This document shows, one piece after another, positions 8,105-17,112 of a stretch of DNA of 64,000 nt (its first letter is position 1; each line of letters begins with the position of its first letter). The notes under the pieces are model-generated. The model saw nothing but the letters and a program-made list of their open reading frames with translations. It did no database searches and was not told the DNA's origin. The DNA comes from Mycolicibacter senuensis (GTDB lineage Bacteria > Actinomycetota > Actinomycetes > Mycobacteriales > Mycobacteriaceae): the NCBI RefSeq assembly GCF_003284925.1, contig NZ_QMEX01000005.1, positions 1-64,000 of the forward strand, given 5' to 3'. The position numbers were made by a program, and so were the translations under genes.

Positions 8105-9298
8105 ATGGCAACGAGTTCGCGCATCAGACGATCCCTGACGGGATTGGCCACGGTGGCCGTGGTAGCGGCCACCGTCGCGCTGGCAGTAGGACTGTTTCGC
8201 GGCAGCTTCACCAGAACCGTTCCCATCACTGTGCTGTCCAGCCGGGCCGGCCTGGTCATGAATCCGGACGCCAAAGTGAAGCTGCATGGGGCGCAGGTCG
8301 GTTCGGTGAAGTCGATCGAATCATTGGCGGACGGACGCGCGGCCCTGCATCTGGCCATGGACCCGTCGTACATGGACGTCATACCGGCGAACGTTCGCAT
8401 CGACATCGCCTCGTCGACGGTGTTCGGCTCCAAGTATGTCGACCTGATCCCGCCGGCCGAACCGTCCGAACACTCTCTGCAGCGTGGGCAGGTGCTGCAC
8501 GCCGACCATGTCACGGTAGAGATCAACACGGTCTTCGAGCGGCTGTCGTCGGTGCTGGCGAAAATCGAACCCGCCAAACTCAACGAGACGCTCGGAGCCC
8601 TGGCAACGGCGTTGGACGGCCGGGGAGACCGGATCGGGCAGATGATGTCCGATCTCGATGAGTTTCTGGCGCGGGTCGACCCGAGCCTGACGGCCCTGGA
8701 AGACGACTTCACCGTCGCTCCCCGCGTGCTCGAGGCCTATGCCGATGCGGCACCCGATGTGGTCAGCACCGCCGGCGCGGCCACGCGGATGAGCAGTACG
8801 GTGGTCAGCGAGCAACACAGCCTGGATGCGCTGCTGCTCAGCGTGATCGGCCTGGCGGAGACCGGCAACGACGTCGTCGGCACCAACAGCCATGCGATCA
8901 CCGACACCATGGCACTGCTCGGCCCCACCACCGACCTCACCAACCAGTACCACGAGGCGCTGACCTGCGGTCTGGGCGGAGCCGTCCAATTGGCCAAAGC
9001 CCCAGGCACACCCGTGCCGGGTGGCCTGCTGCTGCAGACCGTGGTCCTGGGCCAGGAACGCTACCGGTATCCGCAGAATCTGCCGAAGGTGGCGGCAACC
9101 GGCGGACCGCAGTGCACCGATCTGCCCAAGGTCGGATACCAGAAGCATCCACCGTTCGTGATCACCGATGTCGATGCCAACCCCGCGCAGTACGGCAACG
9201 AGGGAATCCTGCTGAACTCCGACGGCCTCAAACAGCTGCTGTACGGGCCGATCGACGGACCGCCACGCAACAGCGCACAGATCGGGCATCCCGGATGA
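8105..9298 (+). CDS. mceA: MceA, Mce-family substrate-binding protein
   Basis: This 397-residue protein has one N-terminal membrane anchor (about residues 12-33), then the MCE/MlaD beta-barrel domain: VLSSRAGLVMNPDAKVKLHGAQVG and SSTVFGSKYVDLIPP. A long helical region typical of Mce proteins follows (roughly 130-300). It is the first of six Mce subunits that together form a periplasmic channel guiding lipid to the permease. The frame can begin at GTG 8102 or ATG 8105; I prefer the ATG because AGGG in the preceding stop region is then 7 bases away. It follows yrbEB almost directly. Confidence 0.93.
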   Translation: MATSSRIRRSLTGLATVAVVAATVALAVGLFRGSFTRTVPITVLSSRAGLVMNPDAKVKLHGAQVGSVKSIESLADGRAALHLAMDPSYMDVIPANVRIDIASSTVFGSKYVDLIPPAEPSEHSLQRGQVLHADHVTVEINTVFERLSSVLAKIEPAKLNETLGALATALDGRGDRIGQMMSDLDEFLARVDPSLTALEDDFTVAPRVLEAYADAAPDVVSTAGAATRMSSTVVSEQHSLDALLLSVIGLAETGNDVVGTNSHAITDTMALLGPTTDLTNQYHEALTCGLGGAVQLAKAPGTPVPGGLLLQTVVLGQERYRYPQNLPKVAATGGPQCTDLPKVGYQKHPPFVITDVDANPAQYGNEGILLNSDGLKQLLYGPIDGPPRNSAQIGHPG

Positions 9299-10326
9299 GC
9301 GGGCTCGGAAAGACCGCCGTCAAGTTGGGCGCGTTCGGAATCACGATGGTGCTCTTCACCGCGGCCCTGCTCGTCATCTTCAGCCAGTACCGGTCCGGTT
9401 CCACCAACTCCTATTCGGCGGTGTTCCAGGACGTCTCGAGCCTGAAGACCGGCGACTCGGTTCGAGTCGCCGGCATTCGGGTGGGCACCGTCCGGAAGGT
9501 CGCGCTGCAGTCGGACAACACCGCGCTGGTCGCCTTCGACGCCGATGACAACATCCGGCTCACCGAGAGCACCAAGGTTGCGGTGCGCTACCTCAACCTC
9601 GTCGGCGACCGCTACCTCGAACTCATCGACGACCCCGGCCCTGCTCGCATCCGGCCACCGGGGTACCGCTTCGGAACCGACCGGACCGAACCGGCCCTCA
9701 ACCTCGACCTATTGCTCGGCGGCCTGAAACCGGTGATCCAGGGACTCAATCCCGACGACGTCAATACGCTGACCAGCTCCCTGATCCAGATCCTGCAGGG
9801 ACAGGGCGGTGACCTGGAGTCGTTGTTCGCCAGGACGTCGTCGTTCACCAACGCGGTGGCCGACAACGGGCAGACCGTCGAACGGCTCATCGAGAATCTC
9901 AACGACACGCTCACCGTACTGGCCAAGGACGGCAACAAGTTCTCCCATGCGGTCGACGGCCTGGAGCGGCTGGTGAGCGGCCTTGCCCAGGAGCGTGATC
10001 CGATCGGTGAGGCCATCACGGCACTGGACAACGGAAGCGCTTCGTTGGCCACGCTGCTCACCGAGGCGCGAGCGCCCCTGTCGGGAACTGTCGACCAACT
10101 GACCCGGCTTGCTCCGCTGCTCGCGAACGACACCGATCTCGCCCGCCTCGACCTGTTGATGCACAAGACACCGCAGAACTACCGCAAGTTGGTGCGGCTC
10201 GGTTCATACGGCAGCTGGCTGAACCTCTACATCTGCGGCGTCTCGGTCCGGGTGTCGGACCTACAAGGCCGCACCGCCCACTTCCCCTGGGTGATCCAGC
10301 AGACCGGACGGTGCGGAGAGCCCTGA
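9295..10326 (+). CDS. mceB: MceB, Mce-family protein
   Basis: This 343-residue protein starts at an ATG overlapping the mceA stop by four bases (ATGA), so translation is probably coupled. It has an N-terminal membrane segment (about 12-30), the MCE domain with TGDSVRVAGIRVGTV and LNLVGDRYLEL, and a helical second half. It is the second subunit of the hexameric Mce channel. The longer upstream frame overlaps mceA heavily and is not used. Confidence 0.93.
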   Translation: MSGLGKTAVKLGAFGITMVLFTAALLVIFSQYRSGSTNSYSAVFQDVSSLKTGDSVRVAGIRVGTVRKVALQSDNTALVAFDADDNIRLTESTKVAVRYLNLVGDRYLELIDDPGPARIRPPGYRFGTDRTEPALNLDLLLGGLKPVIQGLNPDDVNTLTSSLIQILQGQGGDLESLFARTSSFTNAVADNGQTVERLIENLNDTLTVLAKDGNKFSHAVDGLERLVSGLAQERDPIGEAITALDNGSASLATLLTEARAPLSGTVDQLTRLAPLLANDTDLARLDLLMHKTPQNYRKLVRLGSYGSWLNLYICGVSVRVSDLQGRTAHFPWVIQQTGRCGEP

Positions 10327-11408
10327 TGCTTAAATATCGTGACTCTGCGCTGGTCCGAACCGGGCTCGTCGGCTTGGTGGTGATGGTCCTGGTCATCCTG
10401 GTCGGACTGCATCCCAAACAGCTGTTGGCCATGGCGACCTCGATCCGGTACCAGGCGGTCTTCGCCGAGGCCGGCGGGCTGGCCGCCGGCAACAACGTGA
10501 AAGTGTCCGGCGTCAACGTGGGTGCGGTGTCCGGCGTCGAACTCGACCACGGTAAAGCGCTGGTCACCTTCGCCGTCGACAGCAAGGTCCGGCTCGGCAA
10601 GGACACCACCGCTCATATCGGCATCGGAACCCTGCTCGGAGAACGGGTTCTGGTGATCGAACCGCGCGGCAGCGGCAGCATCGGCGCGCGAGGTGTCATC
10701 CCGCTCTCCCGCACCGCCTCGCCGTACTCCTTGACCGATGCGCTCGGCGAGTTCACATCCAACACCGCCTCGACCGACACCGCGGCCATCAACCAGTCTC
10801 TGGACACGCTGTCGGCGACCGTCGAACGACTCGCACCGCAGCTGGCTCCCACCTTCGACGGAATCAGCCGATTGTCCCGGTCACTGAACAACCGCAATGA
10901 GTCGCTGGCCGGTCTACTCACGGCCGCCTCCAATGTCACCGGGGTCCTGTCCGAACGCAGTGACCAAGTGAACCGGCTCATCCTCAACGCCGACGATCTA
11001 CTCGGGGTGCTTCAGGACCGGCGCCATGCGATCGTCGATCTCCTTGCCAACACCACAGCGGTGGCTCAGCAGCTTTCCGGTCTGGTAGACGACAACGAGC
11101 AGGAACTGGCTCCCACCCTCGAGCAGCTCAACAAGGTCTCGGCGATGCTCGAACGCAACCGCGACAACCTCACCAAAACCCTCACAGGCCTCGCCAAATA
11201 CCAACTGACGCAAGGTGAGGCCGTCAACAACGGCTTTTATTACTACGGTTTCGCGTCCAACCTGCTTCCGGGACCGGCGATTCAACCGTTCCTGGACTAC
11301 GCGCTCGGCCTCCGCCGTGGGGTCGACGCCGGGCAACCGCCCGACAACGCCGGGCCGCGCGCAGAATTCCCGTTCCCGTACAACGGGATTCCGGGAGGTT
11401 CCCGATGA
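10326..11408 (+). CDS. mceC: MceC, Mce-family protein
   Basis: This 360-residue protein starts at the ATG of a TGATG junction with mceB (one base shared). It has an N-terminal anchor (about 9-25), the MCE domain with AGNNVKVSGVNVGAV and GTLLGERVLVIEP, a long coiled, Asn/Gln-rich helical region, and a proline-rich end (AEFPFPYNGIPGG). It is the third subunit of the Mce channel. A frame starting 15 bases upstream exists, but the coupled ATG is preferred. Confidence 0.92.
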   Translation: MLKYRDSALVRTGLVGLVVMVLVILVGLHPKQLLAMATSIRYQAVFAEAGGLAAGNNVKVSGVNVGAVSGVELDHGKALVTFAVDSKVRLGKDTTAHIGIGTLLGERVLVIEPRGSGSIGARGVIPLSRTASPYSLTDALGEFTSNTASTDTAAINQSLDTLSATVERLAPQLAPTFDGISRLSRSLNNRNESLAGLLTAASNVTGVLSERSDQVNRLILNADDLLGVLQDRRHAIVDLLANTTAVAQQLSGLVDDNEQELAPTLEQLNKVSAMLERNRDNLTKTLTGLAKYQLTQGEAVNNGFYYYGFASNLLPGPAIQPFLDYALGLRRGVDAGQPPDNAGPRAEFPFPYNGIPGGSR

Positions 11409-12868
11409 TCGGTGACAAGCCGCTGGGGCCGGCCAAAAAGCTCCTGGTAATCGTCGTGGCGGTACTGCTAGCGTCGGCTGCCGGGTACCTCGGCTATCAG
11501 AAGATCGCGGGCCCCCGGACGATCATCGCCTACTTCAAATCGGCGACGGCCATCTATCCCGGCGACGAGGTCCGGGTGGTCGGGGTGCGGGTAGGCACCG
11601 TCAAATCCATCGAGCCGCTGGGGACGCGGGCAAAGATCACCCTCTCAGTCGATCACGACGTGCCCATACCCGCCGACGCGAAAGCCATCATCGTGGCGCC
11701 CAACCTAGTCTCCGCCCGTTACGTGCAGCTGACGCCCGCATACGGGTCGAGTCCAGCGGCCAGCGGTGCCACCATGGTCGACGGCGCTGAGATCAGCGAG
11801 GATCGCACCGCCATCCCGGTCGAGTGGGATGAGATCAAAGATCAGCTCACCCGTCTCGCCGCCGAGTTGGGCCCTTCCAGTGGGGTGTCCAACACGTCAC
11901 TGGGACGCTTCATCGACACCGCCGCCGATGCCATGGCGGGAAACGGCGACAAACTCCGGGAGACCATCAGGCAATTGTCGGACGTCGGCCGAATCCTCGG
12001 AAACGGAAGCGGAGACATCGTCAGTGTCATCAAGAACCTTCAGGTCTTCGTCACCGCACTACGCGACAGCAACACCCAGATCGTGGAGTTTCAGGACCGG
12101 CTCGCCGACGTGACAAGCGTGATCGATGGCAGCCGCTCCGACCTCGACTCGGCCATCAACGAACTCTCGGGCGCAATCGGAAAGGTGCAACGCTTCATCG
12201 CCGGGTCCCGGGATCAGTCCGCCCAACAGGTACAGCGACTGGCGAACGTAACCCAGGTGTTGTCCGACAACAGCATGGTGGTCAAAAACATCCTGCACGC
12301 CGCACCGAACGCTCTGGTCAACGGCTACAACATCTACAACCCCGATACCGGTGGCCCCCGTGGCTCTTTCGCGATGAACAACTTCGCAAACCCCGTCGCC
12401 ACGATCTGCTCGGCGATCGCCGCGGTCGAGAATGCCACCGCGGAAACGTCCGGGAAGGCATGTGCGGAGTACCTGGGCCCGGCACTGCGACTGATGAACT
12501 TCAACTATCTCCCGCTGCCGTTCAACGCCTACCTCGGGCCCGCCCCGAAGAACGTCATCTACTCCGACCCGAGACTGGCCCCCGGCGGGGGAGGGCCGGC
12601 CCCGGGGCCGGCGGAGATACCGCCCGCGGTCTCTGCCTACACCGGAGCCGGCGACGTGCCGCCCCCGCCCGGATGGACCGATCCGCCGCACCCACCAGGG
12701 GCTTACACCCCCGACGGGTTGCCCGCCGACCGGCACCCGGCCCTCTATCCCGGCGCACCCGTTCCGCCAGGAGTCCCGGTGCTGCCACCACCGACGCCGG
12801 CCGCATCGAACCTTCCCGAGCTGCTGCTGCCTCAAGCCGGACTGACATCGACGGGAGGAGCGCCGTGA
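11405..12868 (+). CDS. mceD: MceD, Mce-family protein with proline-rich tail
   Basis: This 487-residue protein overlaps mceC by four bases (ATGA). Residues 13-30 form the membrane anchor. The MCE domain carries YPGDEVRVVGVRVGTVKS and NLVSARYVQLTP. Its helical region runs to about residue 290 and is followed by a conserved region with Cys (AMNNFANPVATICSAI). From about residue 390 the tail is very rich in Pro and Gly, as is common in MceD proteins and possibly wall-spanning. It is the fourth subunit of the importer. Confidence 0.93.
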   Translation: MIGDKPLGPAKKLLVIVVAVLLASAAGYLGYQKIAGPRTIIAYFKSATAIYPGDEVRVVGVRVGTVKSIEPLGTRAKITLSVDHDVPIPADAKAIIVAPNLVSARYVQLTPAYGSSPAASGATMVDGAEISEDRTAIPVEWDEIKDQLTRLAAELGPSSGVSNTSLGRFIDTAADAMAGNGDKLRETIRQLSDVGRILGNGSGDIVSVIKNLQVFVTALRDSNTQIVEFQDRLADVTSVIDGSRSDLDSAINELSGAIGKVQRFIAGSRDQSAQQVQRLANVTQVLSDNSMVVKNILHAAPNALVNGYNIYNPDTGGPRGSFAMNNFANPVATICSAIAAVENATAETSGKACAEYLGPALRLMNFNYLPLPFNAYLGPAPKNVIYSDPRLAPGGGGPAPGPAEIPPAVSAYTGAGDVPPPPGWTDPPHPPGAYTPDGLPADRHPALYPGAPVPPGVPVLPPPTPAASNLPELLLPQAGLTSTGGAP

Positions 12869-14064
12869 CGACGACCTTGAGACGAAGAGGGGCGGCCGTC
12901 GCATGCGGTATCGCCCTCCTGTCCTCCGGCTGCTCGTTCGACGGCCTCAATTCGTTACCGCTTCCCGGCACGGTAGGAACCGGCTCCGGAGCCACCACCT
13001 ACCACGTGCAGATAGCGAATGTCGGCTCATTGGAATCGAATTCGCCGGTCATGGTAGGCGACGTGATCGTCGGCACGGTCCGCCGAATGGCCGTTGACAA
13101 CTGGCGCGCCGACGTCGAGATCTCGGTCAGATCCGACGTCGACATTCCCGCCAATGCGGTCGCCGCCGTGGGCCAGACCAGCCTGCTCGGATCGATGCAT
13201 CTGGCGTTGGATCCCCCCATGGGCGAACCGGCGACCGGGCGACTGCGTCCCGGTGCGACCATCCCGATCTCCAAGTCCTCGACGTACCCCTCGACCGAGC
13301 AGACGCTCTCGTCGCTGTCGGTGGTGGTCAACGGCGGCGGACTGACCCAGATCGGCGACATCGTCCGCAACTTCACCGCAGCGCTCGACGGACGGCAGGT
13401 CCAGATTCGCGATCTGCTGACCCGAATGAACACCGTGGTGACCCTGTTGGACACCCAGCACGACAACATCATCGCCTCGATCTCATCGCTGAATCGGCTG
13501 GCCGAGACCTTCGCCGGCCAGCGGGACGTGCTCACCGCCGCCCTGAACCGCATCCCGGCGGCGCTCGACGTGCTCAACAAACAGCGTCCGCAGCTGACCA
13601 CTGCCCTGAGGAAGTTGGGCGACTTCAGTGCCACCGCAACGCAACTCCTCAACGACTCGCAGGCCGACATCGTCCGCAACCTCAAGAACCTCGAACCGAC
13701 GGTACGTGCGTTGGCCGATGTCGGACCCGATCTGGCCACCGCCCTGGCATATCTACCGACGTACCCGTATACCCAAGAGTTCATCGACCGTGGCATCCGC
13801 GGTGACTACATGAATCAGTTCATCGTCTTCGACTTCACGATCCCCCGGCTCAAGAGCGGCATACTGCTCGGCACCAGGTGGGGCGAACCGGGTGCCTCGC
13901 TGGTGCCGGCACCGGGGGACCCCTGGTACTCCACCTACACGCGGGATCCGCTCAAGGCCCCGCTGGCCGAACGCCCCAGCGAGGTGGCCACCGTACCGCC
14001 GCTCATCGACTCGCCGATGGACACGTCCGAGGCGCCCTTCGTCCCCGGCCCGGGCGGCAGCTGA
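12865..14064 (+). CDS. mceE: MceE, Mce-family lipoprotein
   Basis: This 399-residue protein starts at a GTG overlapping the mceD stop by four bases, with GGGAGGAG just upstream. The N-terminus is a lipoprotein signal (Arg-rich, then ALLSSGCSF), so Cys22 is the likely lipidated residue; MceE is the lipoprotein subunit in known mce operons. The MCE domain has SPVMVGDVIVGTVR and QTSLLGSMHLALDPP. Helical repeats follow, and the C-terminus is proline-rich. The lipobox is slightly degenerate (Ser at -3). Confidence 0.92.
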   Translation: MTTTLRRRGAAVACGIALLSSGCSFDGLNSLPLPGTVGTGSGATTYHVQIANVGSLESNSPVMVGDVIVGTVRRMAVDNWRADVEISVRSDVDIPANAVAAVGQTSLLGSMHLALDPPMGEPATGRLRPGATIPISKSSTYPSTEQTLSSLSVVVNGGGLTQIGDIVRNFTAALDGRQVQIRDLLTRMNTVVTLLDTQHDNIIASISSLNRLAETFAGQRDVLTAALNRIPAALDVLNKQRPQLTTALRKLGDFSATATQLLNDSQADIVRNLKNLEPTVRALADVGPDLATALAYLPTYPYTQEFIDRGIRGDYMNQFIVFDFTIPRLKSGILLGTRWGEPGASLVPAPGDPWYSTYTRDPLKAPLAERPSEVATVPPLIDSPMDTSEAPFVPGPGGS

Positions 14065-15545
14065 TGTTGACACGTTTCGTCCGGAATCAGTTGATCATCT
14101 TCGCGGTCGCCTCGGCGATCGGTGTCGGCACCATGGTCTTCGGCTACCTGCAGGCTCCGGTGCTGCTCGGCATCGGCCGTATCTCGGTAAAACTCCAACT
14201 GCCCTCCACCGGAGGCCTGTACCAGTTCTCCAACGTGACCTACCGGGGCGTCGAGGTCGGTAAGGTCACCGACATCCGGCCCACTCGTGGCGGCGCCGAA
14301 GTAACGATGTCCTTGAAGCCGTCGCCGAAGATCCCCGCAGATCTACAGGCCAACGTCCGCAGCGTCTCCGCGGTCGGCGAACAATACGTCGACCTGGTGC
14401 CCCGTAGCGATGGCGGACCCTATCTCAAAAACGGCTCCACCATCAGCGCAGACAATGCGTCGCTGCCGAAGCCGGTCGGACCCATGCTTGATCAGATGAG
14501 CGCGCTCGTGGACAGTATCCCCACCGGAAAGCTCGGTGTTGTGCTCGACGAATCCTTCAAGGCGCTCAACGGAACCGGGAACGACCTCGGCGCCCTGTTC
14601 GAATCATCGAGTCGACTCGCCGCCGACCTCAACGGCATCGCCGAGAGCACTCGCAGCTTGATCGACGACAGCCGATCACTGCTGGAGGGCCAGGCCGACA
14701 GCGCAGACGCCGTCCGGACGTGGGCGCGCAGCCTGGCCGGGATCACCCAGCAGGTCGCGGCACGTGACACCGAGGTGCAAACCATCCTGCGCACCGGAGT
14801 CGGCGCCGCAGACGAAGCGTCCCGGCTACTCGAACAGGTCCGGCCGACGCTGCCGGTCTTGCTGGCCAATCTGCGCACGGTCGGTCAGATCGGCGTCACC
14901 TACCATCGGTCGATCGAACAGTTGCTGGTGCTGTTGCCGCCCTATCTGGCCGCCACCCAGTCCTACGGGTCTTCGTTGAACAACCCGACCGGCATGGCAC
15001 TGTCCGAGTTCAGCCTCACTCTCGGCGACCCGCCGGCGTGCACGGTCGGATTCTTACCGCCATCGTCGTGGCGTTCGCCGGCGGATCTGAGCGACGTGGA
15101 CACCCCGGACGGGTTGTACTGCAAACTCCCGCAGGATTCCGCCATCGGGGTGCGCGGCGCCCGGAACTACCCGTGTATGGCCCAGCCTGGAAAACGTGCG
15201 CCCACCGTCGAGATCTGCGAGAGCGACCGCCCCTACGAACCCCTGGCGATGCGTCAGCACGCAACAGGGCCGTATCCGATCGACCCCAGCCTCATCGCGC
15301 AGGGCATTCCGCCAGACGATCGAATCACGGTGGAAGAACAGATCTTCGGGCCGGTCGAGGGTACGCCGATGCCCCCTGGGGCGGCGCCGAGCGGCTACGT
15401 GCCGGGAGCACAACGGCCCCCGTTCGCCGTTGCCACCTATAACCCGCGGACCGGGCAGTACGCGGCACCCGACGGCAAGGTGTACAGCCAGACCGACCTG
15501 GTGCGGCCGGAAACCCAGAGCTGGGAAGATCTGCTGCCGAAGTAA
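14064..15545 (+). CDS. mceF: MceF, Mce-family protein
   Basis: This 493-residue protein begins at the ATG of a TGATG junction with mceE. It has an anchor at about residues 10-30, the MCE domain with LYQFSNVTYRGVEVGKVT and VSAVGEQYVDLVP, a helical region to about residue 290, and a C-terminal region with several cysteines (PACTVGF, LYCKLP, NYPCMAQ, VEICES). It ends SWEDLLPK. It is the sixth and last Mce subunit and closes the eight-gene transporter operon. Confidence 0.93.
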   Translation: MLTRFVRNQLIIFAVASAIGVGTMVFGYLQAPVLLGIGRISVKLQLPSTGGLYQFSNVTYRGVEVGKVTDIRPTRGGAEVTMSLKPSPKIPADLQANVRSVSAVGEQYVDLVPRSDGGPYLKNGSTISADNASLPKPVGPMLDQMSALVDSIPTGKLGVVLDESFKALNGTGNDLGALFESSSRLAADLNGIAESTRSLIDDSRSLLEGQADSADAVRTWARSLAGITQQVAARDTEVQTILRTGVGAADEASRLLEQVRPTLPVLLANLRTVGQIGVTYHRSIEQLLVLLPPYLAATQSYGSSLNNPTGMALSEFSLTLGDPPACTVGFLPPSSWRSPADLSDVDTPDGLYCKLPQDSAIGVRGARNYPCMAQPGKRAPTVEICESDRPYEPLAMRQHATGPYPIDPSLIAQGIPPDDRITVEEQIFGPVEGTPMPPGAAPSGYVPGAQRPPFAVATYNPRTGQYAAPDGKVYSQTDLVRPETQSWEDLLPK

Positions 15546-15552
15546 GCCGGGG

Positions 15553-16065
15553 TCAGCCGAGCTTGACGAGCTTGAACGGCATATTGATGTATACCGGCTT
15601 GTTCACTCCGCACGCTCCGCTGGGTCCGGTCGTGATGTCCTCGCCGGTCAGTGTGGTCGATGCCGCGTCCGCATAGGCGCCCTCGGGCGTCATCGCCTTG
15701 AACCGGAAAGTCTGCAGCCCGGGGGCGGTACTGCCGTCCGGGCAGGGGACCCAGTTATCGACAGGGCGTTTGACGTACCAGACGTTGCTCTGCTGGTAGA
15801 TCGGTGCCGTCCAGCCTCCGTCACTGCGCACGGTGCCGGTGCATTCCCCCGGATAGCTGCACTGCGTGGTGATCGTCCAGGTGCTGCGCCGGCTCTCCTG
15901 CTCGTAGAAGACCTCGTTTTTGCGCGCCCACTCACCGTTGGAGGTTGCGGTGTAGGTGCCATTGAGGCCCCAGTCCGGGTGGTCGGCCGCCGCTACCGCA
16001 CCGGTGGACACGGCGTTGAGCATCGCGGCGGCGGCGGTCGCCGCGAGTGCGGGCGCACGCAGCAT
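15553..16065 (-). CDS. small secreted protein, paralogue of the one at 4896-5348
   Basis: This 170-residue protein has a Sec signal (about residues 1-27, cut near VAAADH) and starts at an ATG with GAGGAGGGG upstream. It contains paired cysteines (TTQCSYPGECTG; PCPDG; GACG) and aromatic strands. It resembles mycobacterial secreted hypotheticals; I know no function. The end GPSGACGVNKPVYINMPFKL parallels the end of the protein at 4896-5348, so both probably share a fold. It lies antisense between mceF (7 bases away, convergent) and the next secreted gene. Confidence 0.78.
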   Translation of the reverse strand: MLRAPALAATAAAAMLNAVSTGAVAAADHPDWGLNGTYTATSNGEWARKNEVFYEQESRRSTWTITTQCSYPGECTGTVRSDGGWTAPIYQQSNVWYVKRPVDNWVPCPDGSTAPGLQTFRFKAMTPEGAYADAASTTLTGEDITTGPSGACGVNKPVYINMPFKLVKLG

Positions 16066-16200
16066 TGCCCCTCCTCGCACAGGCACGGAATCGGCGGTGC
16101 TCCGAAGTAAACACCGCCGGCCGCAGCCGACGATTCGACATGTCCGCTGAGTGGACCATCGATGTCTGCGGGGCCGGCTGTCCTGCCAGAGTGCCGGGGT

Positions 16201-16596
16201 ATGCGGCGAACAGCGATAGTGGTTGCGGCAGTCGTGATCGCGATGTCGGCGGTCCCGGTTCGCGCCTACGCAGAACCCGTCTCCTGTGACGACCCGGCGT
16301 GCGTACCCGGGATCACCCCCGGTGTCACACTCGGCGCGCCGTGCCAGGAGACGGGCTACTACGTCTTCGGGACCGCGGTCGCGGGTCCCTCCATCCAGCC
16401 CGGGAGGCTGGTGTTCTGCGGCTCACCGCGCCGATACGAGCCGCGGTACTTCCGATCGCCGTCCATGGCCGGAGTCAAGCACCTGGATTCGAGCTGTGAA
16501 GGCTACGAAAACTGGGTCGCACAGGCTCCCGACGGATTGTTTCTGACTTGCCAATCCAAGAACGGCGCCGCGCGGTGGAGTCGTGGTGATACGTAG
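16201..16596 (+). CDS. small secreted Cys-containing protein
   Basis: This 131-residue protein starts at ATG 16201 with a weak GGGG upstream. Residues 1-24 form a Sec signal (MRRTAIVVAAVVIAMSAVPV, then a cut near AYAEP). The short mature part has six cysteines (SCDDPACVPG, APCQE, VFCGSP, DSSCEG, FLTCQS), suggesting disulphides. No recognised domain. It overlaps the next gene's start by 11 bases, so the two are probably co-translated, and both lie between mceF and the mce-associated genes. Confidence 0.72.
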   Translation: MRRTAIVVAAVVIAMSAVPVRAYAEPVSCDDPACVPGITPGVTLGAPCQETGYYVFGTAVAGPSIQPGRLVFCGSPRRYEPRYFRSPSMAGVKHLDSSCEGYENWVAQAPDGLFLTCQSKNGAARWSRGDT

Positions 16597-16996
16597 GTTT
16601 GCGCTGGCGGCGGCACTGAGCGGGGCCGGCTGGTTCGCTTCCGCGCCGGCCGTCCACGCGGACACATCGACTCCGCACCACGTCGTCTATACCGTCACCG
16701 CTGCCACCCCGGTGTCAGCCGATATCTACTACCGCGACGTCGATCCGCCGAGCTGGGCTGACTACAGCCACAACCCGTATGAATTCAGCCCCAGGGCTCG
16801 CGTCGAAGTGGGCCCCGGACAGCCATGGGTGCTCCACGCCGACTTGATCGACCCGCAGCGCTGGGCGATGGTGACGGCGACGAGCGGCCGACTGTCGGCC
16901 AAGCCGATGTTTCACTGCGAGCTGTCGGTGGACGGGGCCGTGGTCGCCACCGCGGACGGCCCCAAGGGCGCGCTGTGCGCCTTGCGGCACTGGTGA
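16586..16996 (+). CDS. secreted MmpS-like protein
   Basis: This 136-residue protein starts at one of two adjacent GTG codons; the second (16586) is 5 bases after GGAG and is preferred. It has a signal peptide (to about residue 25, VHADTS). The mature part has the layout of the MmpS extracellular domain: HHVVYTVTA at the start, then PWVLHADL, and a Cys-containing end FHCELSVDGAVVATADGPKG followed by ALCAL. MmpS proteins partner MmpL lipid exporters and normally keep a membrane anchor; this one looks cleaved and no MmpL is nearby. The similarity is read by eye and should be treated as tentative. Confidence 0.65.
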   Translation: MIRRFALAAALSGAGWFASAPAVHADTSTPHHVVYTVTAATPVSADIYYRDVDPPSWADYSHNPYEFSPRARVEVGPGQPWVLHADLIDPQRWAMVTATSGRLSAKPMFHCELSVDGAVVATADGPKGALCALRHW

Positions 16997-17112
16997 TCCG
17001 CCGCCGCTGACGCCGCCCACTGGATGGGAATCCGGTGGGCGACCGGCAGCACTGCGGATTACGGTGCGTACGCGGGCCCGCGAACGGCCGGCCCGGCAAT
17101 GAAGGGAAACCG

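Noticed and set aside
6421-15545. Assigning this mce operon a number such as mce4
   Set aside because: The motifs read here are common to all mce operons; phylogeny is needed to place it.
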